The notes below the pieces were generated by a model. It made no database searches and was not told where the DNA came from. It worked only from the letters and a program-made list of their open reading frames with translations. From Sedimentibacter acidaminivorans (GTDB taxonomy: Bacteria; Bacillota; Clostridia; Tissierellales; Sedimentibacteraceae), in assembly GCF_017873955.1 (NCBI RefSeq), contig NZ_JAGGKS010000010.1, positions 62,001 through 126,000 of the forward strand: 64,000 nt of DNA, read 5' to 3'. Each line of letters starts with the position of its first letter. Position 1 is the stretch's first letter. Of this stretch, positions 19,784-28,690 are shown piece after piece. A program made the position numbers and the translations under genes.

Positions 19784-19791
19784 TTTTTTTT

Positions 19792-20691
19792 ATGAAAAAA
19801 ACAAAACATTTTCAAAGGAAGGGCTTGTTTATAGTTCTTTTAGCATTAATGATGGTAATATCTCTCGTTGCTTGTCAATCGACAAAACCTGCACCATCGG
19901 AAACACCTTCTGAACAACAAGCAACAAACCCAGCTACAGAGGAAAAGTCAATAATTTTAGCAACAACTACAAGTACTCAGGATTCAGGACTTTTAGATTA
20001 TTTATTGCCTGAGTTTAAAAATGAGACAGGCATTACTGTAAACGTTGTTGCAAAAGGAACAGGAGCAGCTCTTGAACTTGGTAGAAATGGTGATGCAGAT
20101 GGACTTTTAGTACATGCAAAGGCTCAAGAAGAGAAATTTGTAGAAGAAGGCTATGGAGTAGAACGATTTGATGTAATGTACAATGATTTTGTAATTGTAG
20201 GACCAGAAGCGGACCCAGCGGGCTTGAAAACAGATGCACCAAATGATCCAATAAAAGCGTTCTCTTTGTTATCAGAAAAACAAGCTACATTTATTTCTAG
20301 AGGTGATGATTCTGGAACACATACAAAAGAAAAATCTTACTGGGAAAAAGTTGATATAACACCAGAGGGTGATTGGTATGTGTCAGCAGGAAGTGGAATG
20401 GGAGCAGTTTTGCAGATGGCTAGTGAAAAGCAAGGATATACATTAACAGATAGAGCAACTTATCTTTCTATGAAAGATGATCTTGACCTAACTATTGTAA
20501 CAGAGAAAAATGATTTAATGTATAATCAATATGGAGTAATTATGGTTAACCCAGAAAAATATCCTATAAAAAAAGCCGAAATGCAAGAATTTATAAATTG
20601 GATATTATCTGACAAAGGACAAGATTTAATTTCTACATACGGAGTAGAGGAATTTGGGCAACCATTGTTCATTCCAAACTCAAAAAAATAA
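19792..20691 (+). CDS. tupA: Tungstate ABC transporter substrate-binding lipoprotein
   Basis: A 299-residue periplasmic-type binding protein. It has a lipoprotein signal peptide with lipobox LVAC and lipidated Cys28, then a Pro/Thr-rich linker. The mature start TTTSTQDSGLLDYLLPEF and the later SRGDDSGTHTKE are the TupA signatures whose Thr/Ser residues hold the oxyanion. TupA proteins favour tungstate over molybdate. The ATG at 19792 follows GAAAGGAG; an in-frame ATG at 19702 lies inside the riboswitch and is rejected. It is the first gene of tupABC and sits under riboswitch control. Confidence 0.93.
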   Translation: MKKTKHFQRKGLFIVLLALMMVISLVACQSTKPAPSETPSEQQATNPATEEKSIILATTTSTQDSGLLDYLLPEFKNETGITVNVVAKGTGAALELGRNGDADGLLVHAKAQEEKFVEEGYGVERFDVMYNDFVIVGPEADPAGLKTDAPNDPIKAFSLLSEKQATFISRGDDSGTHTKEKSYWEKVDITPEGDWYVSAGSGMGAVLQMASEKQGYTLTDRATYLSMKDDLDLTIVTEKNDLMYNQYGVIMVNPEKYPIKKAEMQEFINWILSDKGQDLISTYGVEEFGQPLFIPNSKK

Positions 20692-20709
20692 AAAAACAAA
20701 AGGTGAGCT

Positions 20710-21378
20710 ATGATTCAATTAATTATAAATTTTTTTAATACATATAATGATATTTTCAAGGTTATAACGATGTCTTTGACTGTGTCATTATCATCAACCT
20801 TGATTTCATCTGTATTAGGTTTGACATTGGGTATAATAGTATCGTTAAATGAATTTAAATTAAAGAAACATATCATGAGAGTAGCAAATACTCTCATGAG
20901 CTTACCTCCTGTTTTAATTGGTCTGTTAGTTTATATTCTTCTCTCCCGCAAAGGACCACTTGGACAATTCGGTTTATTATTTTCACCAATGGCAATGATA
21001 ATCGCCCAATCTATGTTAGTCTTCCCGATTATATTTGGACTTACGGTTTCATCCGTAACTGAAATAGCTGTTGAAGTGGAAAAAACTTGTATTTCTCTTG
21101 GAGCAAATAAATTGGATACATTTTATACTATAATAAAAGAATGCAAGTTACCGCTTTTATCCGTTGTTACAGCAGGTTTTGGCAGAGCAATCTCTGAAGT
21201 GGGTGCAGTTATGATGGTTGGTGGGAATATTAAAGGGTACACGAGAGTTATGACAACCTATATAGCATTAGAAACAGGTAAGGGTAACTTTAATGAAGCT
21301 ATAATTATCGGTTTTGTTTTATTGCTAATATCATTTTCTGTAAATTCAGTACTTTTTAAATTACAGGGGAGGAATTAG
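20710..21378 (+). CDS. tupB: Tungstate ABC transporter permease
   Basis: A 222-residue inner-membrane permease with about five to six hydrophobic segments. The EAA-loop region CISLGANKLDTFYTIIKECKL couples to the ATPase. It starts 18 bases after tupA with the ribosome binding site AAAGGTGAG, and ends two bases before tupC. Its order between tupA and tupC and its similarity to TupB-type permeases give the assignment. Confidence 0.92.
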   Translation: MIQLIINFFNTYNDIFKVITMSLTVSLSSTLISSVLGLTLGIIVSLNEFKLKKHIMRVANTLMSLPPVLIGLLVYILLSRKGPLGQFGLLFSPMAMIIAQSMLVFPIIFGLTVSSVTEIAVEVEKTCISLGANKLDTFYTIIKECKLPLLSVVTAGFGRAISEVGAVMMVGGNIKGYTRVMTTYIALETGKGNFNEAIIIGFVLLLISFSVNSVLFKLQGRN

Positions 21379-21380
21379 AC

Positions 21381-22082
21381 ATGAATTTGAAACTAGAAAA
21401 TGCATACAAAGAATATAGTGGTGTTCGTGTTCTTGATATAGATAAATTAGAATTTACAGAAGGTAAAATATACGTTATACTTGGTTCAAACGGAAGCGGT
21501 AAAAGTACTCTTGTTAATTGTATTGCAGGGTTTAATTCATTTAGTGGAGGAAGCGTTCTGTATAACAACGAGTGCATAAATTATAAAATAAGAAATAGCA
21601 TTTCAATAATGGTCCAAAAGCCATATCTTTTTAACGACACTTCTTTAAATAACATTGTTAGTGGCTTGAAATTTAGGAAAATTAGTAAAAATGAAATAGC
21701 AGAAAGACTAGAAAGGTATTTGTCATATTTAGACATCAATGAATTAAAACACAAAAAATCAAAGTGGCTTTCAGGTGGAGAAAGAGCAAAAATTGCATTG
21801 CTTAGAACCGCTATTCTTGAAACGGATTTAACATTACTAGATGAACCAACGGCTAGCATGGATATTGAAAGTACTATAAATGCAGAAATATTGATAAAGA
21901 GCATGTCTGGTGGTAAAAGAACGATAATTATTATTACACATGATGTATATCAAGCAGGTAGAATTGCTGATTATGTACTTTTTATGGATAAAGGAAAAGT
22001 AATTGAAATGGGTTTAAAAGATAAAGTCTTAAAAAACCCTGAGAATAATTTGGTTAAGCAACTTATGAATATGAAAATTTAG
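21381..22082 (+). CDS. tupC: Tungstate ABC transporter ATP-binding protein
   Basis: A 233-residue ABC ATPase. Walker A is GSNGSGKST near residues 35-43, the signature is LSGGERAKIAL, Walker B is LTLLDEPTA, and the switch His lies in IIITHDVYQAG. It powers TupAB uptake. The ribosome binding site GGGGAGG overlaps the end of tupB. About 80 bases separate it from mogA, with no clear terminator, so the cofactor genes are probably co-transcribed. Confidence 0.92.
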   Translation: MNLKLENAYKEYSGVRVLDIDKLEFTEGKIYVILGSNGSGKSTLVNCIAGFNSFSGGSVLYNNECINYKIRNSISIMVQKPYLFNDTSLNNIVSGLKFRKISKNEIAERLERYLSYLDINELKHKKSKWLSGGERAKIALLRTAILETDLTLLDEPTASMDIESTINAEILIKSMSGGKRTIIIITHDVYQAGRIADYVLFMDKGKVIEMGLKDKVLKNPENNLVKQLMNMKI

Positions 22083-22161
22083 GCTACATTAATAGATGTA
22101 AGATATACTACTATTAAGTATTCTTTATATATAAATGGCAAACAAATAGAGGAGGAAGCAA

Positions 22162-22647
22162 ATGATTAGAACAGGAATATTAACAATTAGCGATAAGGGT
22201 TCAAGAGGAGAGCGAGAAGATGGAACGGGTCCAGCAATAGAAAACACACTCGATGAAAAATACATAGTTGAGTATTATAAAGTTGTTCCAGATGAAATAG
22301 ATATTATAGTTAAAGAATTAATTTATATGTGTGATGAACTTAAGCTTGAACTTGTTCTTACAAATGGCGGAACTGGTTTTTCACAAAGAGACATAACACC
22401 TGAGGCGACACTGAAGGTTATAAAGAAACAAGCACCTGGAATTTGTGAAGCAATGAGGCAAAAATCACTTGCAATTACTCCTAAGGCAATGCTTTCAAGA
22501 GCAACAGCAGGAATAAGAGATGGTTCTTTAATAATAAATCTTCCTGGAAGTCCAAAGGGAGCAGTTGAAAATCTAGAATTTGTATTGCCGGCATTACCAC
22601 ATGGTATAGAAATATTAAATGGTACTGGAGGAGAATGTGCTAGATAA
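22162..22647 (+). CDS. mogA: Molybdopterin adenylyltransferase-like protein
   Basis: A 161-residue MogA/MoaB-family protein (MoCF fold), which activates molybdopterin by adenylation before metal insertion. Motifs TNGGTGFSQRDITPEAT and NLPGSPKGAVE are characteristic. The ribosome binding site is GAGGAGG. It lies directly before two moeA-type genes, whose products use adenylylated pterin. MoaB is the alternative name for the closely related form. Confidence 0.9.
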   Translation: MIRTGILTISDKGSRGEREDGTGPAIENTLDEKYIVEYYKVVPDEIDIIVKELIYMCDELKLELVLTNGGTGFSQRDITPEATLKVIKKQAPGICEAMRQKSLAITPKAMLSRATAGIRDGSLIINLPGSPKGAVENLEFVLPALPHGIEILNGTGGECAR

Positions 22648-22664
22648 GGAGGAGTTATACTTAT

Positions 22665-23885
22665 ATGGATTTATTCAAGGTTTTGACTATAGATGAAACA
22701 AGAAAACTAATAGATGATAAATTTTCTAAAATAATGGGAAGCGAAACAGTTAGTATTTTAGAATGTACAGGAAGAATTTTATACAATAATATAAAATCAA
22801 AAGAAAATGTCCCGGATTTTAGAAGGTCAACCGTTGATGGATATGCAGTATATTCTAGAGATGTTTTTGGAGCAAGTGAAACTATTCCATCAATGTTAGA
22901 TTATAAGGGTGAAGTTTTGATGGGACAGGAAGTTCAAGAAGAAATAAATTTTCCAGGAGAATGTTTCTATGTTCCAACAGGTGGGATGTTGCCAAAAGGT
23001 GCTGATTCCGTAGTAATGATTGAATACACCGATAAACTTGATGATAATATAATTCTTGCATCAAAACCTTCAGCTCCGCTAGAAAATGTAATAGATATTG
23101 GTGAAGATATAAAAGTTGATGAAGTTGTAATAAAAAAAGGAACAAAACTTCGTGCTTATGAAATAGGTGTTCTTTCTAGCCTTGGGTATAGTGTGGTTGA
23201 AGTATATAAGAAACCTGTAATAGGTATCATATCTACAGGAGATGAAATCGTTGATTGTGATGATGAAAAAAAAATTGGACAAATAAGAGATATAAATACA
23301 TATTTGCTTTATTCTTTAATAATTGAAAGTGGCTGCATACCAATAAAATTTGGGTTAATTAAAGATGATTATAACATGCTCAAAAATACTTTTAAAGATG
23401 CTTTGTCAAAGTGTGATATGGTTTTAATGTCAGGAGGAAGTTCAGTTGGCAAGAAAGACCACACTGTAAATGTAATAAATTCTATAGGAGAAATACTTGT
23501 TCATGGTATCTCTGTAAAGCCTGGCAAGCCAACAATAATTGGAAAAGCTGAGAATAAAATAGTATTTGGACTTCCAGGACATCCTTTAGCTTGCGCTGTA
23601 ATTTTCAAATCAATTGTAAAAAATTACATAGATAAAATTATGGAATATAGCGATATTTCATATCCTGTAGAAAGTAAATTTGAAATAAATTATCACAAGG
23701 CAAAAGGTCGAGAGGAATACTTACCTGTAACGCTACACATGATTAATGGAGAAATGATTTCTAAACCAGTTTTTGGGAAATCAGGATTAATAACTGGCTT
23801 TTCTAAAGCATGGGGTTATGTTCGGATAGATAGAAATGAAGAAGGATTAAAAGAAGGCCAAAAAGTTAGTGTAAACAAATTTTAA
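22665..23885 (+). CDS. moeA: Molybdopterin molybdenumtransferase MoeA
   Basis: A 406-residue MoeA that inserts Mo or W into adenylylated pterin. The N-terminal domain shows RRSTVDGYAVYSRD and PTGGMLPKGADSVVMIEY. The MoCF domain shows IISTGDEI, MSGGSSVGKKDHT and VFGLPGHPLACAV. A C-terminal domain IV ends the protein. The ribosome binding site is AAGGAGGAG. The next gene is a second moeA-like gene only 11 bases away, so this operon encodes two different MoeA proteins. Confidence 0.93.
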   Translation: MDLFKVLTIDETRKLIDDKFSKIMGSETVSILECTGRILYNNIKSKENVPDFRRSTVDGYAVYSRDVFGASETIPSMLDYKGEVLMGQEVQEEINFPGECFYVPTGGMLPKGADSVVMIEYTDKLDDNIILASKPSAPLENVIDIGEDIKVDEVVIKKGTKLRAYEIGVLSSLGYSVVEVYKKPVIGIISTGDEIVDCDDEKKIGQIRDINTYLLYSLIIESGCIPIKFGLIKDDYNMLKNTFKDALSKCDMVLMSGGSSVGKKDHTVNVINSIGEILVHGISVKPGKPTIIGKAENKIVFGLPGHPLACAVIFKSIVKNYIDKIMEYSDISYPVESKFEINYHKAKGREEYLPVTLHMINGEMISKPVFGKSGLITGFSKAWGYVRIDRNEEGLKEGQKVSVNKF

Positions 23886-23896
23886 GAGGTGATTTT

Positions 23897-25801
23897 GTGC
23901 AAAATGTTTATTTGTCGAATTATGAACTAAATGAAGCAATAGAAATATATTTAAAAAAATTAGGAAATTTTAGTTTGAATAAAGAAAAAATTAGTACTTG
24001 GGATGCAAATGGTAGAATAACTTGTAATCCTATGTTTTCAATTATTTCGTCACCACATTATAATTCATCAGCAATGGATGGAATTGCAACAAAAAGTGAA
24101 AAAACATTTTCAGCATCTGATAGAAATCATGTTATTTTAGAGGAATTTGAGGATTATATAGTAGTTGATACGGGTGATCCAATACCAAGAGAATATGATT
24201 GCGTAATTATGGTTGAAGATTTAATAAAGGTTGATGAAAAAAAAATTGAAATTTATCAAAGTGCTACTCCGTGGCAGAATATTAGACCGTTAGGAGAAGA
24301 TATAGTTGAAAATCAGCTTATTATACCGTCTAATCATAAAATTAGACCTGTTGATATAGGTGCGCTCATAGCTGGTGGTATAAACTCTTTGGAGGTATAT
24401 AAAAAACCTGTAATTGGAATAATCCCAACTGGAACAGAGCTTGTTGAACCTGGTACATCTCTTAAGATAGGAGATATAATAGATTTTAATTCTAGAGTTT
24501 TTTCTGCTCAGGTGAGTGATTGGGGAGGAATAGCCAAACGATATAATATAGTTAAAGATAATTATCAAGAAATCAAAAACACTGTTATAAAAGCATCAAG
24601 CGAATGTGATATGGTGTTGATAAACGCAGGATCATCAGCTGGGAGAGAAGATTTTACTTCAGAAGTTATAAGTGAAGTTGGTGAATTAATGATCCATGGT
24701 GTAGCAATAAAACCAGGAAAACCAGTAATGATGGGAAAAGTAAATAACAAGCCAATCATAGGTATTCCAGGATTTCCTGTTTCAGCTTATTTTGTAATGG
24801 AAAAAATAGCAAAGCAAATTGTAGAAGGATTGCAAGGAATTGAAAGTAAAGTAGATAAAGTTATTGACGCAACACTTACTAAACGAGCAATGTCCTCCCT
24901 TAAATATTTAGAGTTTGTTAGGGTTAAGCTTGGGTACATAGATAATAAATTTATAGCAACACCACTTGCAAGAGGTGCTGGAGCAACAATGTCATTGGTA
25001 AAGGCTGATGGAGTTCTTGAAATTGACCAAAATGTAGAAGGTATAGAAGCAGGTACAATAGTAAAAATTAAGATGCTAAATTCTGAGGAAAATATAAAAA
25101 ATACTCTTGTTTGTATAGGCAGTCATGATCCAATAATTGATATTGCATCTGATATCATGCATCAAAGAAATAAAATGTATTTTCTTTCATCTGCTAATGT
25201 TGGAAGCATGGGAGGTATTATGTCTCTTAATAAGGGGGAGGCACATATGGCACCAATACATTTGCTTAATATGGAGACAGGTGAATATAATAAATCCTAT
25301 GTAGAAAAATATATTCCCAACAAAAAAATATGCCTTGTAAAATGTGTTAAAAGAATACAGGGTTTTATGGTTAAAAAGGGAAACCCCTTAAATGTAAAAG
25401 ATTTTAAGGACCTGTCCAGAGATGGACTAAAATTTGTAAATAGACAAAGAGGTTCTGGAACAAGATTGTTGTTAGATTATAATCTTAAAAAATTAAATAT
25501 TTCACCAGAAAAAATCTCGGGATACTTCAGAGAGGAATACACTCATCTAGCTGTTGCAGCTGCTGTTTCGGCTGGTGATGCAGATGTTGGACTTGGGGTA
25601 TACTCTGCTGCTACTATGATGAATCTTGATTTTATACCAGTTTGTAATGAAGAATATGACATAGCTATTCCAGAAGAATATATAGAAATGAACATTGTTA
25701 AGGAATTCATTAAAACAATAAAATCAAAAACTTTTAAAGAAGAACTTGAAAAACTTGGTGGATATGATTATACTGAAACAGGAGATATAATATACCAATG
25801 A
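23897..25801 (+). CDS. MoeA fused to a C-terminal periplasmic-binding-protein-like domain
   Basis: A 634-residue protein in two parts. Residues 1 to about 395 are a full MoeA ([48 protein letters not shown]). From about 405 to the end is a cytoplasmic PBP-like domain ([49 protein letters not shown]), as found in MoeA/LysR-substrate-domain fusions. The PBP part may sense or deliver the oxyanion or a cofactor intermediate; this is inference. Compared with MoeA just upstream, the usual RxSTVDG is here NSSAMDG. It starts with GTG after AGAGGTG and is followed at once by moaA. Confidence 0.88.
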   Translation: MQNVYLSNYELNEAIEIYLKKLGNFSLNKEKISTWDANGRITCNPMFSIISSPHYNSSAMDGIATKSEKTFSASDRNHVILEEFEDYIVVDTGDPIPREYDCVIMVEDLIKVDEKKIEIYQSATPWQNIRPLGEDIVENQLIIPSNHKIRPVDIGALIAGGINSLEVYKKPVIGIIPTGTELVEPGTSLKIGDIIDFNSRVFSAQVSDWGGIAKRYNIVKDNYQEIKNTVIKASSECDMVLINAGSSAGREDFTSEVISEVGELMIHGVAIKPGKPVMMGKVNNKPIIGIPGFPVSAYFVMEKIAKQIVEGLQGIESKVDKVIDATLTKRAMSSLKYLEFVRVKLGYIDNKFIATPLARGAGATMSLVKADGVLEIDQNVEGIEAGTIVKIKMLNSEENIKNTLVCIGSHDPIIDIASDIMHQRNKMYFLSSANVGSMGGIMSLNKGEAHMAPIHLLNMETGEYNKSYVEKYIPNKKICLVKCVKRIQGFMVKKGNPLNVKDFKDLSRDGLKFVNRQRGSGTRLLLDYNLKKLNISPEKISGYFREEYTHLAVAAAVSAGDADVGLGVYSAATMMNLDFIPVCNEEYDIAIPEEYIEMNIVKEFIKTIKSKTFKEELEKLGGYDYTETGDIIYQ

Positions 25802-25814
25802 GGAGTTGAAGAGG

Positions 25815-26771
25815 ATGCTAGACAAAACAGGAAGAAAAATAGATTATCTTAGGGTTTCTCTAACGGATAGATGTAATTTAAGATGTATTTATTGTATGCC
25901 TGAAGAAGGAATACCAAAAAAAACACATGATGATATAGTTCGTTTTGAAAATTTTGAAAAAGTGATTAGTGCATTTGCAACTCTTGGTATAAAAAAGGTT
26001 AGATTTACAGGTGGAGAACCATTAATTTTAAATGGAATTGAAAAGCTTATTAAATTTACTTCATCACTGCCATCAATTGAGGATGTATCATTGACAACTA
26101 ATGGAATTTTGTTATATGATAAAGTTGAAGAACTTAAAAAGGCTGGACTTAATAGGGTAAATATAAGTCTTGATACATTGAATAAAGAAAAGTATAAGAA
26201 AATTACAAGAGGTGGAGATATTAGTAAAGTTTTGTCTGCCATAGAAAAATGCATTAGTATAGATTTAAAACCTGTTAAAATCAATGTTGTATTGATGAAG
26301 GGAATAAATGATGATGAAGTGGAAGATTTTATCAATTTAACAAAAGCTATGCCAGTACAAGTTAGATTTATTGAACTCATGCCAATAGGTGAAGGATTGA
26401 AATTTTACGAAAAAAGCAGTATGAAAATTGACGAAATTATCGATAATCATAAAGAGCTCATTCATATAAAGGATAAAAGTAATGTTGCATCAGTATATAA
26501 AATAGAAGGTGCAAAGGGCACTGTAGGATTTATAAGTCCTATAAGCTGTAAGTTTTGTAATAATTGTAATAGAATTAGACTTACATCAACAGGTTCCATA
26601 AAACCTTGTTTACACTCACATGATGAAATAAGTTTAAAGCCATATTTTAATGATGAAAAAATGTTAAAGAAAGTAATTGAAGATGCAATATACAATAAAC
26701 CTGATGAACATCATTTAGCAGAAGATAAAAAAAGTCAAACCGATAAAATGATGTATCAAATAGGAGGGTAA
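25815..26771 (+). CDS. moaA: GTP 3',8-cyclase (radical SAM)
   Basis: A 318-residue radical SAM enzyme that starts pterin-cofactor synthesis from GTP. The N-terminal cluster ligands are Cys20, Cys24 and Cys27 (CNLRCIYC). The second cluster is formed by CNNC and the later KPCLH. GGEP (FTGGEPLIL) is present. The C-terminal GG needed for activity is present as YQIGG. I chose the ATG at 25815, nine bases from AGGAG; a TTG at 25806 abuts that site. It ends one base before moaC. Confidence 0.95.
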   Translation: MLDKTGRKIDYLRVSLTDRCNLRCIYCMPEEGIPKKTHDDIVRFENFEKVISAFATLGIKKVRFTGGEPLILNGIEKLIKFTSSLPSIEDVSLTTNGILLYDKVEELKKAGLNRVNISLDTLNKEKYKKITRGGDISKVLSAIEKCISIDLKPVKINVVLMKGINDDEVEDFINLTKAMPVQVRFIELMPIGEGLKFYEKSSMKIDEIIDNHKELIHIKDKSNVASVYKIEGAKGTVGFISPISCKFCNNCNRIRLTSTGSIKPCLHSHDEISLKPYFNDEKMLKKVIEDAIYNKPDEHHLAEDKKSQTDKMMYQIGG

Positions 26772-26772
26772 A

Positions 26773-27252
26773 ATGGATTTATCACATATAAATGATCAGG
26801 GAAGAGCTAGAATGGTTGATGTAAGTGACAAAGAAGAAACTAATAGGGAAGCCATAGCAAAAGGCTATGTGTATATGAAGAGAGAAACTCTAGATAGAAT
26901 CAATGAAGGTACTATGAAAAAGGGTGATGTTCTTTCAGTTTCACAGGTTGCAGGAATAATGGGTGCAAAAAGCACAGCAAGTATAATTCCTATGTGCCAT
27001 CCAATTATGCTTTCGGGATGTGATATAAGTTTTAAGCTTGATTTTGAATATAATAGAGTTGAAATTATTTCAACTGTGAAAAATTCAGGACAAACTGGAG
27101 TTGAAATGGAGGCATTGACTGCAGTTGTGGTTGCAGGCCTAACTATATATGATATGTGTAAAGCAATAGATAAAGAAATGATAATTTCAGATGTTATGTT
27201 AATAAGGAAAACAGGTGGTAAGTCAGGTATTTTTCAGAGGGAACAAATATAA
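26773..27252 (+). CDS. moaC: Cyclic pyranopterin monophosphate synthase
   Basis: A 159-residue MoaC, partner of MoaA in making cPMP. It begins LSHINDQGRARMVDVSDK and has MCHPIMLSG, SGQTGVEMEALTA and the KTGGKSG end, all family hallmarks. The length is normal. The ribosome binding site TAGGAGGG overlaps the end of moaA. The MOSC gene follows after 13 bases. Confidence 0.96.
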   Translation: MDLSHINDQGRARMVDVSDKEETNREAIAKGYVYMKRETLDRINEGTMKKGDVLSVSQVAGIMGAKSTASIIPMCHPIMLSGCDISFKLDFEYNRVEIISTVKNSGQTGVEMEALTAVVVAGLTIYDMCKAIDKEMIISDVMLIRKTGGKSGIFQREQI

Positions 27253-27265
27253 TGGAGGAATAAAA

Positions 27266-27706
27266 ATGGCTAAAGTACTAGCAGTCAATATAAGTGAAAC
27301 AAAAGGTGTACCAAAGGTTTCTATAGAAAAAGGATATTTTGAAGTTGACCATGGACTTGTAGGAGATGCTCATGCAGGAAATTGGCATAGACAAGTAAGT
27401 TTACTTGGACAAGAAAGTATTGATAAAATGACAGCAGTTGGTGTTGATGGATTATGTACTGGAAAATTTGCAGAAAATCTAACTACAGAGGGCGTTTTAC
27501 TATTCGAACTTCCTATAGGTACTAGAATGAAGGTTGGAGAGGTTACAATGGAAGTTACTCAAATAGGAAAAGAATGCCATGCAGGTTGTGCAATTAGAGA
27601 TCTTGTAGGAGATTGTGTAATGCCAAGAGAGGGAATATTTACAAAAATTATAATTCCAGGTTATATTAAACCTGGTGATGAAATTGAAATAATAACAAAT
27701 AAATAG
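27266..27706 (+). CDS. MOSC-domain protein
   Basis: A 146-residue protein consisting of a MOSC domain, related to the C-terminus of Moco sulfurases. Conserved parts are GLVGDAHAGNWHRQVSLLGQES, ENLTTEGVLLF and the Cys-bearing GKECHAGCAI. MOSC proteins are thought to carry sulfur for, or bind, pterin cofactors. It closes the cofactor operon and is followed by a terminator. The start at 27266 has GGAGGAA; a longer frame opening inside moaC is not used. Confidence 0.88.
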   Translation: MAKVLAVNISETKGVPKVSIEKGYFEVDHGLVGDAHAGNWHRQVSLLGQESIDKMTAVGVDGLCTGKFAENLTTEGVLLFELPIGTRMKVGEVTMEVTQIGKECHAGCAIRDLVGDCVMPREGIFTKIIIPGYIKPGDEIEIITNK

Positions 27707-27724
27707 AAAACAGATTTAATTCAT

Positions 27725-27752
27725 AAAGGCAGACTATTTGGTCTGCCTTTTT
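27725..27752 (+). terminator. Rho-independent terminator of the cofactor operon
   Basis: AAAGGCAGAC (27725-27734), loop TATTTG, GTCTGCCTTT (27741-27750), with a T tract to 27752. Confidence 0.9.
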
Positions 27753-27779
27753 ATTCTAAAAGATATTAAAATTCGACCC

Positions 27780-27808
27780 TTGTAATAAATCTCATTTAAT
27801 GGTATAAT
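27780..27808 (+). promoter_or_regulatory. Promoter of the thioesterase gene
   Basis: TTGTAA (27780-27785), 17 bases, TATAAT (27803-27808). The start predicted near 27815 lies after the in-frame TTG at 27812 and before the ATG at 27845, which supports the ATG as the translation start. Confidence 0.6.
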
Positions 27809-27844
27809 TAATTGAAAACGATATCATTAATAGGAGGTCACATT

Positions 27845-28258
27845 ATGTTAAATTCAAATATAAACCATAAAATTTATGAAGGACTTTCCATTACTTACGA
27901 GAAAGTTACAACAGCAGCAGATTCATATATATCTAATTCAACATCAATAGATAGTCTTCTTTCATCACCGTCGCTTCTTTCTACGATAATTGATGTATCA
28001 TGTAAGATGTTAGATAAGTTGTTGCCAGATGAATATATTACTGTTGGTCGTAATTTAGAGCTTTCTCACTATCATCCTACACTAATAGGAGAAAAAATAT
28101 CAATTGTTATTAAAGTAGTAAAAGTAGATAAACAAAGAGTTCATTTGGAATTTGTGGGAAGTGATTACCTTGGTGAATTTTGCAAAGGTAAATATGAAAA
28201 AGTCATAGTAAATAGAAACACAATAATTGAAAGTGCAGTTAAAAGAGCAAAATTGTAA
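27845..28258 (+). CDS. Hot-dog fold thioesterase, FlK-like
   Basis: A 137-residue protein resembling the FlK-type single-domain hot-dog thioesterases. The core is LLSTIIDVSCKMLDKLL followed by VGRNLELSHYHPTLIGEKI. Members hydrolyse short acyl-CoAs, and the His in SHYHPT is typical of the group. It begins after AGGAGGTCAC. It is monocistronic, between the cofactor operon terminator and its own terminator. The substrate is unknown. Confidence 0.75.
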   Translation: MLNSNINHKIYEGLSITYEKVTTAADSYISNSTSIDSLLSSPSLLSTIIDVSCKMLDKLLPDEYITVGRNLELSHYHPTLIGEKISIVIKVVKVDKQRVHLEFVGSDYLGEFCKGKYEKVIVNRNTIIESAVKRAKL

Positions 28259-28273
28259 TATTTAAAATCTTAC

Positions 28274-28307
28274 GGGTAGACTAAATGGTCTACCTGTTGT
28301 TTTTTTG
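28274..28307 (+). terminator. Rho-independent terminator after the thioesterase gene
   Basis: GGTAGAC (28275-28281) and GTCTACC (28288-28294) form a stem, followed by a T-rich tail to 28306. Confidence 0.8.
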
Positions 28308-28388
28308 AATGTAAATTTATATTATTTAAAATAAAAAAACAGGTATAACTGTTTTGAAAAGTGAAAAACTAATAAAGAGGTGATAAAT

Positions 28389-28574
28389 ATGGCAAAAGCT
28401 GGTATGAGAAGACCAGACCCAAAAGAACCACATGGAACGGAAAGCAATCATAAAATGCATATGCCAAAAAATGATGTGCCACCAGTTCCGGAAATTCAAG
28501 GCAAGGCCAAATATGGACATGAAAAGGCTAAGCAAATTATTATAAATAAAATTCATCATAAGGAGCTTGAGTAG
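28389..28574 (+). CDS. Small conserved clostridial protein, 61 aa
   Basis: The ATG at 28389 follows AAAGAGG at good spacing; an in-frame GTG at 28380 overlaps the ribosome binding site. The product is short, charged and Pro/His/Lys-rich (RRPDPKEPHGTESNHKMH, then NDVPPVPEIQGKAK). I recall similar unannotated small proteins in clostridia but know no function. It has no membrane segment or signal peptide and is likely disordered. It stands alone before the convergent pucR-like gene. Confidence 0.7.
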   Translation: MAKAGMRRPDPKEPHGTESNHKMHMPKNDVPPVPEIQGKAKYGHEKAKQIIINKIHHKELE

Positions 28575-28690
28575 AAATTAGAATATTATAGCATTCTAAT
28601 TTATTAATTGTAGTTATGGATGATAAATTTTTTGAAAGCATAGCTGTTAAACAAATAACAGTTGTGAAATAAAAAAATATATCATCTTTT

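Noticed and set aside
19702-19791. Longer tupA start at 19702
   Set aside because: It lies inside the riboswitch aptamer and would place 30 non-signal residues before the lipoprotein signal peptide; the ATG at 19792 has a proper ribosome binding site.
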